Shown: positions 8,606 to 15,404 of the stretch, one piece after another
How the letters are laid out: each line of letters begins with the position of its first letter
How positions within the stretch are numbered: position 1 is the stretch's first letter
NCBI RefSeq assembly: GCF_025685625.1
Contig: NZ_JAGSYI010000003.1
Location: forward strand, 248,001-312,000
Length of the DNA: 64,000 nucleotides
Reading direction: 5' to 3'
DNA from: Acidicapsa acidisoli
GTDB lineage: Bacteria; Acidobacteriota; Terriglobia; Terriglobales; Acidobacteriaceae
The notes under the pieces: model-generated
What the model was told of the DNA's origin: nothing
Seen by the model: the letters and a program-made list of their open reading frames with translations, nothing else
The model's database searches: none
Made by a program: the position numbers and the translations under genes

Positions 8606-9109
8606 ATGAAGACCAACGGCGCACGTTTCCTCGACAGTCTCGGCATCCTCTACTCGTTGCGCGAGTATGAAGTCGACCCCGAAGATCTGACTGCCGTCAC
8701 TGTCGCGAAGAAGATCGATATGCCGATCGAACAGGTCTTCAAGACGCTGCTTACGACGGATGGCGCAGGCAGCCATTTCTTCGCCGTTATTCCCGGTGAC
8801 GCTGAACTAGATTTTAAGAAACTGGCTCGCGCAGCCGGCGTCCGTAAGACTGAGATGGTTTCGCTAAAAGAGGTGCAGCCGCTGACGGGATACATTCGCG
8901 GTGGCGTCACTGTCTTCGGCGCGAAAAAGGCGTATCCGGTTTTCGCCGACGAGACGATTGAATTGTTCGACGAGGTCAGCGTCTCAGCAGGCGTGCGCGG
9001 CACGCAGCTTATTCTTTCACCGGCGGATTACCTGCGCGCCGCGGAAGCCACCGTCGCCGACCTGACGAAAGAGGTAAAGCCACCCGAATCCCGCGAGGTT
9101 CACTCCTGA
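8606..9109 (+). CDS. ybaK: YbaK/EbsC-type aminoacyl-tRNA deacylase
   Basis: Trans-editing enzyme that hydrolyses mischarged tRNA, typically Cys-tRNA(Pro). The ATG at 8606 gives 167 residues, close to the usual 160; an upstream in-frame TTG at 8576 is less likely. Family features: ARFLDSLGI near the start, QVFKTLL with the conserved Lys, GDAELDFKKLARAAG, and GYIRGGVTVFGAKKAYPV. Its stop overlaps the ccmB start by one base (TGATG), so it is translationally coupled to the heme-export operon, an unusual partner for this enzyme. Confidence 0.88.
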   Translation: MKTNGARFLDSLGILYSLREYEVDPEDLTAVTVAKKIDMPIEQVFKTLLTTDGAGSHFFAVIPGDAELDFKKLARAAGVRKTEMVSLKEVQPLTGYIRGGVTVFGAKKAYPVFADETIELFDEVSVSAGVRGTQLILSPADYLRAAEATVADLTKEVKPPESREVHS

Positions 9110-9822
9110 TGCCGCAAACGGGAAACGAGCCGAGCTTGACCCCAAGCTGGACCGGATTGGTCTGGTCCCATCTGCGGAAAGACCTGCGCATCGAGTGGCG
9201 CTCCCGCGACGCCATCAACTCCATGCTCTTTTTCGCGCTGCTGGTCGTTGTGCTCTTCAGTATGGCCTTTGACCCGAGCGCCGACACTTCGCGCGAGATC
9301 GCGGGCGGCGTCCTCTGCGTGGCTACGCTCTTCGCCAGCGTTTCGGCGCTCAATCAGGCGTGGGCGCGCGAGATTCGCCATCAGGTGCTCGACGCGCTGC
9401 GTATGACCGAAGGTGGCGGCGCGGCATTGTTCTTCGCCAAGGTGCTGGCGAACTTCCTTTTCGTGAGCATCGTCCAGTGCATTCTCGGACCTATCTTCTT
9501 CATTTTCTATAACCTCCATCCTTTGGGGGATGCCTGGCTATTGACGCTGGTGATACCACTTGGAACATGGGCGCTGGTCGCCAACGGGACTTTTTTCGCC
9601 GCTCTGTCGATCCGCAGCCGCAATCGCGAACTGTTGCTGCCGTTAATCCTCTTCCCCATTTTTCTACCTGCGCTTCTGGCCATGGTTCAGTCCGTCAAAA
9701 CGATCCTCACCGGCGACGGAAGCGACCCAAGCCTGGTTTGGATCAAAATGCTGGGCGGCTACGACATCATCTTCACCACCATCAGCCTGCTGCTCTTCGA
9801 TACGGTTCTCGAAGCCGAGTAA
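9109..9822 (+). CDS. ccmB: Heme exporter membrane protein CcmB
   Basis: Inner-membrane subunit of the CcmAB transporter, 237 residues with about six hydrophobic helices. It begins with a soluble start containing HLRKDLRIEWRSRDAINSML, a typical CcmB opening. It also shows RQLD-like RHQVLDALRMT and a FFAALSIRSRNRELLLPLIL segment. The start overlaps the ybaK stop by one base. ccmC follows after 75 bases. Confidence 0.88.
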   Translation: MPQTGNEPSLTPSWTGLVWSHLRKDLRIEWRSRDAINSMLFFALLVVVLFSMAFDPSADTSREIAGGVLCVATLFASVSALNQAWAREIRHQVLDALRMTEGGGAALFFAKVLANFLFVSIVQCILGPIFFIFYNLHPLGDAWLLTLVIPLGTWALVANGTFFAALSIRSRNRELLLPLILFPIFLPALLAMVQSVKTILTGDGSDPSLVWIKMLGGYDIIFTTISLLLFDTVLEAE

Positions 9823-9897
9823 CGGCGGTTACGACAAACCACTTCCCTGCGCGATAAACTAAGCACGTCCGTCGAAGCATGTGAGGCACACAATACG

Positions 9898-10605
9898 ATG
9901 AAAAAGTTGATGATCGCGCTGGGAGCTGTGGGTGTCGCGGCGCTCATGGCGTGGGGTTACTATCAGGCCATGTACGTTGCCCCAACCGAGGCGACGATGG
10001 GCGAGGTGCAGCGCATTTTCTATTACCACGTTCCCAATGCGATGCTCTGCTTCCTCTTTTTTGCAATCAGCTTTGTCGCGTCGATCCTATTTCTGGCATG
10101 GCGGCGCAGCGCCCCGGCCAAGGCGCTGGCTGCGGATGCCTGGGCGCTCGCAGGAGCCGAGGTTGGAGTCGTTTTTTGTACCGTCGTGCTGATTACTGGG
10201 CCGCTCTGGGGCAAGCCTGTCTGGGGAATCTGGTGGACCTGGGATGCGCGGCTGACAACGACTCTGGTTCTCTGGCTGATCTACGTAAGCTATTTGCTGT
10301 TACGGAAGTTCGCGGCTGGACCGCAAATGAAAACTTTGGCTGCTGTACTTTCGATCTTTGGCGCGCTGGATGTGCCGATTGTATACATGGCAAACCGGTG
10401 GTGGCGCACCCAACACCCCTCGCCGGTCTTCTTTGGCGGGGACGATTCCGGCATCAAGGACCCGCAGATGCTGGCGGCTTTTGGTTGGAATGTGCTCGCC
10501 TGGGGGGTTTGGGGACTGGCGGCATTGCTGATCCGTGTGTATGTTGAGCGGCGTCAGCAGACCATAGAAACAGCTGAAGCCTCGGCGGCTTTGATGGCCG
10601 ATTGA
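9898..10605 (+). CDS. ccmC: Heme-handling protein CcmC
   Basis: Membrane protein that loads heme onto CcmE. 235 residues with six predicted helices. The tryptophan-rich heme motif WGKPVWGIWWTWDARLT is intact, and both axial-ligand regions are visible (FYYHVPNAM and WRTQHPSP). It follows ccmB on the same strand and is followed by a small ccmD-like gene. ccmF, ccmG and ccmH are not in this window. Confidence 0.93.
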   Translation: MKKLMIALGAVGVAALMAWGYYQAMYVAPTEATMGEVQRIFYYHVPNAMLCFLFFAISFVASILFLAWRRSAPAKALAADAWALAGAEVGVVFCTVVLITGPLWGKPVWGIWWTWDARLTTTLVLWLIYVSYLLLRKFAAGPQMKTLAAVLSIFGALDVPIVYMANRWWRTQHPSPVFFGGDDSGIKDPQMLAAFGWNVLAWGVWGLAALLIRVYVERRQQTIETAEASAALMAD

Positions 10606-10729
10606 GATCGGAGTAAAAGCGCCGGACTTCCCCAGTAAGTTTCATTTTTTCTGACACTTGCAAGCAAGCTCAATGACGATCGGCTTCCTGATGGAAGGCA
10701 AAAGGAAGCGCGAGAAAAGGTGGTTTCGA

Positions 10730-10855
10730 ATGGGGCATAAATTTCTGGTAGCCGCGTATTGCGTTACGTGGGCTATCCAATTGGGATACGTTTTGTGGAT
10801 GGTAGTGAAGTGGCAGGGGCAGCGGAGCAAACTCAAGACCGGTGCTGGTCGCTAA
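10730..10855 (+). CDS. Small single-helix protein, CcmD-like
   Basis: A 41-residue protein with one membrane helix (FLVAAYCVTWAIQLGYVLWM) and a basic tail. AAAGGTGG precedes the ATG at 10730; a longer in-frame form from 10658 lacks a better site. Its size, topology and position directly after ccmC match CcmD, which anchors holo-CcmE release. CcmD sequences are too short and variable for recognition by eye, so this rests on context. Confidence 0.6.
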   Translation: MGHKFLVAAYCVTWAIQLGYVLWMVVKWQGQRSKLKTGAGR

Positions 10856-10908
10856 CCCCAGGAGTCTAAACCAGATAACACTAAGGTGGGTACGGCAGTA
10901 ACACGGAT

Positions 10909-10922
10909 TTGATTACTATCGC
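10909..10922 (+). promoter_or_regulatory. FNR/Crp-like inverted repeat upstream of MHD peptide copy 2
   Basis: TTGATTACTATCGC, with the TTGAT-N4-ATC core of FNR-type boxes and an imperfect right arm. GTAACAC lies 11 bases upstream of its first base, as in the two other copies. It ends exactly 90 bases before the ATG at 11012. Confidence 0.5.
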
Positions 10923-11011
10923 TGTCTTCGTGGGATGTAAGAAAACTCTAATCGGGCCGATGATCAGGGTGTTGAGAAGTTCATGAGAGCTTCTACAGAG
11001 GAGACACCCCC

Positions 11012-11110
11012 ATGCATGATGTTCTGATTTGCCTCGCCTTCATCGGAATGGTTGTAGCACCTGCAGTTGTCGCCGCAAAGTCCGGCAGCGCGGAATCGAA
11101 GTTCGACTAA
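11012..11110 (+). CDS. 32-residue MHD-family membrane peptide, copy 2
   Basis: Exactly 32 codons, starting MHDVLICLAFIGMVVAPAVV and ending SAESKFD. AGAGGAG stands 10 bases before the ATG. It matches copies at 2256, 13694 and 14112 in length, MHD start, hydrophobic core and PA(I/V)V, but diverges at many positions. The leader carries GTAACAC and an FNR-like box at the same distance as copies 3 and 4. The 3' side shares GCTGGTCC and CCAGTAGACGT (11134-11144) with copy 3. Function unknown. There is no basic n-region, so it is not a typical signal peptide. Confidence 0.72.
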   Translation: MHDVLICLAFIGMVVAPAVVAAKSGSAESKFD

Positions 11111-11437
11111 GCTGGTCCGCGCACGCTACCCGGCCAGTAGACGTGACCGGCGATGATTCTCGTTTTCTGCATCGGTGAACATGCCCGGCGAGTAGTCTGT
11201 TCCGGTCAATTCCCTACAATTTCCGTTAAGGCCCCAAGATGGAAGCCCGGCTTGACCTGACAAGGTGGCGTTGAAGGATCTTCTCTTGCTGCTCCATTCC
11301 CCTCCAAATCTCCCGGAATTGCCAGTTCCCTCCCACTTTCCCGCTGAATCCTTCGGTTGTCTCCTTCATCCCTTTAGTAGCGGAATGGCGAGCAGTGCGA
11401 TCGTGCTCCGTTTGAGATGCGACCGCGAAGGAGAGTA
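11111..11437. other. Intergenic region between MHD copy 2 and the cupin gene
   Basis: About 330 bases. The first 35 hold the 3' elements shared with MHD copy 3. I see no further gene, RNA or clear promoter. Confidence 0.5.
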
Positions 11438-11875
11438 ATGTCCGATACAAAAATTCCCCTAGTGCCGAGCGTAAACGGCGGTTTCGACTTGCAGGCCCTT
11501 GCCAAAACCCTGCCAGAAAGCGCCGATACGATGTTGCTGGATCTGCGTCTTACGGACGAACCGGCTGCGAGCGCGCGGCTTTTTCGCATCTACACCCATG
11601 TTCCGGCTCACTACCATAAGGGCTGTGACGAATATCTGGTAGTAGTCAGCGGACGGGCGAAGTTTATCGTGGGCGATGCAGAGCCGGTCGTGCTGTTACC
11701 GGGGCAGATGCAGTTCTTCCGTCGCGGCGTCGTGCACGGCTTCCCTGAAATTGTCGAACACCCCTTCGTTATCTTTTCCGTGGATGCTCCCAGACGGGAG
11801 CCGTCGGACGTGCACTTCGTCGATGTCAACGCAGGCACGCCGGAGAGCTTCATCCGGACGATTCCGGCACGATAA
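11438..11875 (+). CDS. Cupin-domain protein
   Basis: Single-domain cupin of 145 residues. AAGGAG precedes the ATG at 11438. The two metal-binding cupin motifs are recognisable: HVPAHYHKGCDEYLVVVSGR and LPGQMQFFRRGVVHGF. The first has two His and a Glu; the second keeps one His. It ends 5 bases from the convergent response-regulator gene. Cupins of this type serve in sugar or small-molecule metabolism or as sensors; no substrate can be assigned. Confidence 0.85.
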   Translation: MSDTKIPLVPSVNGGFDLQALAKTLPESADTMLLDLRLTDEPAASARLFRIYTHVPAHYHKGCDEYLVVVSGRAKFIVGDAEPVVLLPGQMQFFRRGVVHGFPEIVEHPFVIFSVDAPRREPSDVHFVDVNAGTPESFIRTIPAR

Positions 11876-11880
11876 TCCGA

Positions 11881-12468
11881 TTACATGGTGGAAGCATACT
11901 GTTCGACCACCGCATAGTTGATTGGTGCGGAGCAGTGAGCGCAGGTTGTTTCCTGAAGCGAGTGGCGGGACTCCGATGCATAGGGAAACGCTCTTAGACA
12001 TTCCGGGCAGCCGATGAAGACTTGTGAGATGTCGGGAGAATGTCTCTTGCTGAGCGGAACCCAAATCGGCGTTGCCTTGCGCGAGGCCCAAATTGAGAGG
12101 CGATCGGAGATCACCCCGCTTTTGACCGCCTCAAGCAGCGCAACCACGCCCGAGGCCTTCTCATAGAAGCCGTCTGCGGCAACTCCATTGGGAATATCGC
12201 TGCGCGGGTTGTCGCCGCTCATGGCGATGACGTAGATGGATGGAAATCTGCGCCGGACAACCGAGAGTAGTTCAAAGCCCGACATCCGAGGCATATTGAG
12301 ATCAGAGAGCAGAATGTCCGGAAGCGACGCTCTCATCTCGTGTAGCGCGTGGAATCCGTCTTCCGCGGTGCGCACAAAGTGCCCCATGCAGGCGAACATC
12401 TCATACAGGTAATCGCGAATCGACGGATCATCGTCCACGATCAGAAGAGATGCTTTGACATCCGACAC
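11881..12468 (-). CDS. Response regulator with C-terminal zinc-ribbon
   Basis: 195 residues. The receiver domain (about 6-120) has the acidic triad (VDDD at 11-14), the phosphorylation Asp56 in LLSDLNMPRMSG and the conserved Lys104 in FYEKA. After a linker the tail carries two Cys pairs, CPEC (154-157) and CAHC (176-179), spaced like a zinc ribbon. There is no DNA-binding helix-turn-helix, so output is likely through protein contact or the zinc element. No histidine kinase is adjacent. The Crp/Fnr gene lies just upstream on the same strand, 79 bases away. Confidence 0.85.
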   Translation of the reverse strand: MSDVKASLLIVDDDPSIRDYLYEMFACMGHFVRTAEDGFHALHEMRASLPDILLSDLNMPRMSGFELLSVVRRRFPSIYVIAMSGDNPRSDIPNGVAADGFYEKASGVVALLEAVKSGVISDRLSIWASRKATPIWVPLSKRHSPDISQVFIGCPECLRAFPYASESRHSLQETTCAHCSAPINYAVVEQYASTM

Positions 12469-12547
12469 TTGTCACCCGCTTTTGATGTTGCTCTTGGATT
12501 CCGACAAGTATGGAGGCGTCGCGAGAACGGAGTCTGTGCAATTCTGC

Positions 12548-13291
12548 TCAGACCAGCCTCGCTCTTGTAGCCTTTCGCGCTTTGGGTAGCGGAGGTTCGA
12601 GAACTGTAGGCCTCATTGCGTTCTGTTCAGGCAGCAGGTCGTGCAGAACGACATTCAATAGCGCCTTGTGCACCTGAATGCGACCGTTGTAACTAATGTA
12701 GCCCAGCTTGCGGAAGCGGTTCATGAAGTAGCTTACCCGCGACCGCGTTGTGCCAATCATTTCGGCCAGCGTTTCCTGAGTGACAGCGGGGATCAACGTC
12801 TCCGGCTCGCCGGGTCTGCCGAATTCAGCCATCAACAGGAGCGTTCGGGCCAGACGCTTTTCGCTCGAATTGAAGAGCTGATCGATCAGATCGGCCTGCG
12901 TTCGCATGCCACGCGCCAGCATGAACTTCAAAAAGAAGTCGGAGAAGGCGTGCTCCTCGTGCAGGATCTTGAGCATATGGTCCCTGCCGATTCTAGTGAC
13001 CACGCAAAGAGTAATGGTGCTGGCCGTAGCTATGCGAATCCGCCCGGTTCCGGCAATTGCCTCCTCACCTACGAAATCACCGGCAGAAAGCAGGGTCACT
13101 GTGGCTTCTTTGCCCCGCTTGGAAACCACGGTAAGCTTTGCGCGTCCGGAGTGGATATAGAACACAGTTTCGGCCACGCCCCCTTGAGAAAAAAGCGCGC
13201 GTTTCGGCTTGAATTGGATGATTGTGCGACCGACCCCCGGAGTGCGGAGAAATGTTGCGGAATCGAATGGTATCTGCGTTAACCCATCCAT
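12548..13291 (-). CDS. Crp/Fnr-family transcriptional regulator
   Basis: 247 residues. A cyclic-nucleotide-type beta-roll spans about 25-115 (FYIHSGRAKLTVVSKRGKEA, then LLSAGDFVGEEAI). A dimer helix follows, and a winged helix-turn-helix covers about 165-215 (TQETLAEMIGTTRSRVSYFM). The N-terminus lacks the Cys cluster of oxygen-sensing FNR, so an iron-sulfur sensor is unlikely. The recognition helix (TRSRVSYFMN) is of a type common in acidobacterial regulators. It sits between MHD-peptide copies 2 and 3, divergent from copy 3, and is the best local candidate for binding the boxes at 10909, 13591 and 14009. That link is inference. Confidence 0.9.
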   Translation of the reverse strand: MDGLTQIPFDSATFLRTPGVGRTIIQFKPKRALFSQGGVAETVFYIHSGRAKLTVVSKRGKEATVTLLSAGDFVGEEAIAGTGRIRIATASTITLCVVTRIGRDHMLKILHEEHAFSDFFLKFMLARGMRTQADLIDQLFNSSEKRLARTLLLMAEFGRPGEPETLIPAVTQETLAEMIGTTRSRVSYFMNRFRKLGYISYNGRIQVHKALLNVVLHDLLPEQNAMRPTVLEPPLPKARKATRARLV

Positions 13292-13434
13292 AAGGACGGC
13301 CTTGTCTGGAGGGCCCTCTCACCTCTACTTTCGGCGAGTGAGTTTCGAACTGTAGAACTTCCCCATATTTCCTGATACGAGCACGCGATGATTCGCACGC
13401 CTATAGAACATCTCAATTCGCGAAATCTTAAGTC

Positions 13435-13450
13435 TGAGCAATAATGCTCA
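13435..13450. promoter_or_regulatory. Inverted repeat upstream of the crp-like gene
   Basis: TGAGCA-ATAA-TGCTCA, perfect 6-bp arms with a 4-base spacer, 144 bases ahead of the crp-like start. It could be an autoregulatory site. No functional evidence. Confidence 0.35.
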
Positions 13451-13590
13451 CATTATGTGTGCTCGCTACACGCATAGGTTTGGCAGCAGCGAGTTTTGGG
13501 CCTTCTTTCGACGTATCAATTCAAGAGGGGGAGGTTCTAAGAAACTCGAAATAGATCTGACACTTTCGTGGTATTCGGGGTAACACTGTC

Positions 13591-13604
13591 CTGATTTGGA
13601 TCAA
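13591..13604 (+). promoter_or_regulatory. FNR/Crp-like box upstream of MHD peptide copy 3
   Basis: CTGATTTGGATCAA, one base from the FNR consensus TTGAT-N4-ATCAA. It ends exactly 90 bases before the ATG at 13694. The aligned sites before copies 2 and 4 have the same spacing. Confidence 0.6.
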
Positions 13605-13693
13605 AGTATTAGTGCTATTTAGTAATCATGTGACTTGAGTCATCCTTAGGTTGTGGATGAGTTCAAGCGAACCCCACAGAAGAGGAAAACCAA

Positions 13694-13792
13694 ATGCATG
13701 ATCTTCTGATCGGTCTCACCTTCGTAGCAATGGTTCTCAGCCCAGCCATCGTAGCCGCCTGCTCTGGCACCTCTGAAACCAACGCCGACTAA
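13694..13792 (+). CDS. 32-residue MHD-family membrane peptide, copy 3
   Basis: Thirty-two codons, MHDLLIGLTFVAMVLSPAIV followed by a tail with one Cys (AACSGTSETNAD). AGAGGAAAA precedes the ATG. The protein is identical to copy 4, although the two genes differ at ten bases, all third positions. AIVAAC resembles a lipobox, but copies 1 and 2 lack the Cys and there is no basic n-region, so lipidation is doubtful. The leader has an FNR-like box and a 12-base element TGACTTGAGTCA. Function unknown. Confidence 0.8.
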   Translation: MHDLLIGLTFVAMVLSPAIVAACSGTSETNAD

Positions 13793-13891
13793 TTGAAATC
13801 TCCGGCCTTGAGCTGGTCCAGTAGACGTTCTGAGCTGGTTTAATAAGCATTCAGTCTTCATTTGGAACGTCATGAAAACAAATCTGATTCG

Positions 13892-13927
13892 AACGGCCCT
13901 CGCTCCTACGAGCGAGGGCCGTTCCTT
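13892..13927 (+). terminator. Intrinsic terminator between MHD copies 3 and 4
   Basis: Perfect 14-bp stem AACGGCCCTCGCTC / GAGCGAGGGCCGTT with a 4-base loop, followed by CCTTTT. It lies 100 bases after the copy 3 stop and separates the two transcription units. Confidence 0.85.
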
Positions 13928-14008
13928 TTGCCGATCAGCCTTGCAGTCCTGGCGAGGAAGTCTCAGAGCGCGGCTTACACCTAAGGGGTATCGTGAGGTA
14001 ACACTGTC

Positions 14009-14022
14009 CTGATTCGAATCAG
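14009..14022 (+). promoter_or_regulatory. Perfect FNR/Crp-like palindrome upstream of MHD peptide copy 4
   Basis: CTGATTCGAATCAG is a perfect palindrome, 16 bp with its flanking C and G. It ends exactly 90 bases before the ATG at 14112 and aligns with the boxes before copies 2 and 3. Confidence 0.6.
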
Positions 14023-14111
14023 GGTAATAGTGCTATTTAGTAATCATGTGACTTGAGTCATCCTTGGGTTGTGGACAAGTTCCGAGGAACCCCACAGAGG
14101 AGAATCCCCCA

Positions 14112-14210
14112 ATGCATGATCTTCTTATCGGCCTTACCTTCGTAGCCATGGTCCTCAGCCCCGCTATCGTCGCTGCCTGCTCCGGCACCTCTGAAACCAA
14201 CGCCGACTAA
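14112..14210 (+). CDS. 32-residue MHD-family membrane peptide, copy 4
   Basis: Encodes the same 32 residues as copy 3 with ten synonymous codon differences (codons 5, 7, 8, 12, 14, 17, 18, 20, 21 and 24). AGAGGAGAA precedes the ATG by about 8 bases. The leader from GTAACAC to TCATCCTT is almost identical to that of copy 3. Constraint on the protein with free drift at third positions shows it is translated and selected. Function unknown. Confidence 0.82.
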   Translation: MHDLLIGLTFVAMVLSPAIVAACSGTSETNAD

Positions 14211-14348
14211 TCGCTGCTACGATCCGCAGGACCGCCGATCTTCTGAAGCGAAACTGGCGGCGGCATTTTGATCGAAGCATACCGCAAAATCCCCAGCATT
14301 GCCCCGATTCCCGGCACCCGTTACACTTAATCTTTGGGGGCAATGGCC

Positions 14349-15404
14349 ATGCTGGTAGTCATGAAAGCGCATGCGACGCCTGAACAAGTGCAGGCAGTTT
14401 GCGAACACATTGAACAATTGGGATTTCGCGCACACGCACTGCCCGGAGCACAGCGCACCGCAATCGGCATCACCGGTAACCAGGGCGAAGTGGATCGAGG
14501 CAATCTCGAATTCCTGCCCGGCGTAGCCGAGGTCATCCGGGTCTCCAAACCATACAAGCTGGCCAGTCGCGACGTGAAGGAAGAGGATACGATTATCCGT
14601 TTCCCGGGCACGGATGCGATCATAGGCGGCGGCAAAAACGTAGCCATCGTGGCCGGTCCCTGCAGCATCGAGACGCGGGAACAGGCCTTTACCATTGCCG
14701 ACCAGGTGGCAGCCTCAGGAGCGCAGTTCTTCCGCGGAGGCGCATACAAGCCGCGGACCTCGCCGTATGCCTTTCAGGGGCTTGGACTTGAGGCTCTGGA
14801 GATCATGGCCGAGATTCGCGAGCGCACCGGAATGCGGATCATCACCGAAGCCATCGACAACGAGACCCTCGAGCTGGTGGCCGAGTACGCGGACGTAATC
14901 CAGATCGGCGCGCGCAACATGCAGAACTTCTCGCTGCTCAAGAAAGCCGGGAAAACGCGCAAGCCGGTGCTGGTGAAGCGCGGCATGTCGGCGACACTGG
15001 ACGAGTTTCTGATGGCCGCAGAGTACGTGATGAGCGAGGGGAACTATCAGGTCATTCTATGCGAGCGCGGAGTGCGCACCTTTGCCGACCACACGCGCAA
15101 CACCCTCGACCTGAGCATTGTGCCGGCCGTGCAACGGTTGAGCCATCTGCCGATCCTCGTAGACCCGAGCCACGGCACCGGCAAGCGGAACAAGGTCGTT
15201 CCTATGGCGCGGGCCGCTGTTGCCGTTGGCGCGGACGGCGTCATGGTCGAAGTCCATCACGAGCCCGACAAGGCGCTCTCGGATGGGCCGCAGTCCATCT
15301 ATCCCGACCAGTTTGCGACGATGATGGACGAACTCGAGCAGATTGCGGCTGTGCTGCACCGGCGAGTGCCGCGTGGCATCCATGTCGGAACCGCGACCGC
15401 GTGA
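14349..15404 (+). CDS. aroF: 3-deoxy-7-phosphoheptulonate (DAHP) synthase
   Basis: First enzyme of the shikimate pathway: condenses phosphoenolpyruvate with erythrose 4-phosphate. 351 residues from the ATG at 14349, which has GGGGG 8 bases upstream; the ATG at 14343 and TTG at 14334 are too close to it. The N-terminal ferredoxin-like regulatory domain ([17 protein letters not shown]) precedes the barrel. Barrel motifs are [53 protein letters not shown] and DPSHGTGKR. This is the KDO8P-synthase-like type common outside enterobacteria. Its stop overlaps the next start by 4 bases (GTGA). Confidence 0.95.
   Translation: MLVVMKAHATPEQVQAVCEHIEQLGFRAHALPGAQRTAIGITGNQGEVDRGNLEFLPGVAEVIRVSKPYKLASRDVKEEDTIIRFPGTDAIIGGGKNVAIVAGPCSIETREQAFTIADQVAASGAQFFRGGAYKPRTSPYAFQGLGLEALEIMAEIRERTGMRIITEAIDNETLELVAEYADVIQIGARNMQNFSLLKKAGKTRKPVLVKRGMSATLDEFLMAAEYVMSEGNYQVILCERGVRTFADHTRNTLDLSIVPAVQRLSHLPILVDPSHGTGKRNKVVPMARAAVAVGADGVMVEVHHEPDKALSDGPQSIYPDQFATMMDELEQIAAVLHRRVPRGIHVGTATA

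Larger units (their letters stand above)
13292..13693. other. Divergent intergenic region between crp-like gene and MHD copy 3
   Basis: Four hundred bases without a gene. It holds an inverted repeat TGAGCA-ATAA-TGCTCA at 13435-13450 (a possible operator of the crp-like gene), GTAACAC at 13580-13586, the FNR-like box at 13591-13604 and TGACTTGAGTCA at 13631-13642. Confidence 0.55.
13580..14210 (+). repeat. Tandem duplication carrying MHD peptide copies 3 and 4 with their leaders
   Basis: Two units, 13580-13792 and 13998-14210, each run from GTAACAC through an FNR-like box, a long identical leader (including CTATTTAGTAATCATGTGAC) and the 32-codon gene. Unit spacing is 418 bases. A terminator at 13892-13923 lies between the units. 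Confidence 0.85.

Noticed and set aside
13779-13792. AAC-Cys lipobox reading of MHD copies 3 and 4 as lipoproteins
   Set aside because: The Cys is absent in copies 1 and 2 and there is no basic n-region; kept only as a remark.
15059-15400. Upstream part of the open frame leading into the YVTN lipoprotein
   Set aside because: It overlaps the DAHP synthase gene in another frame; the lipoprotein signal starts at 15401.
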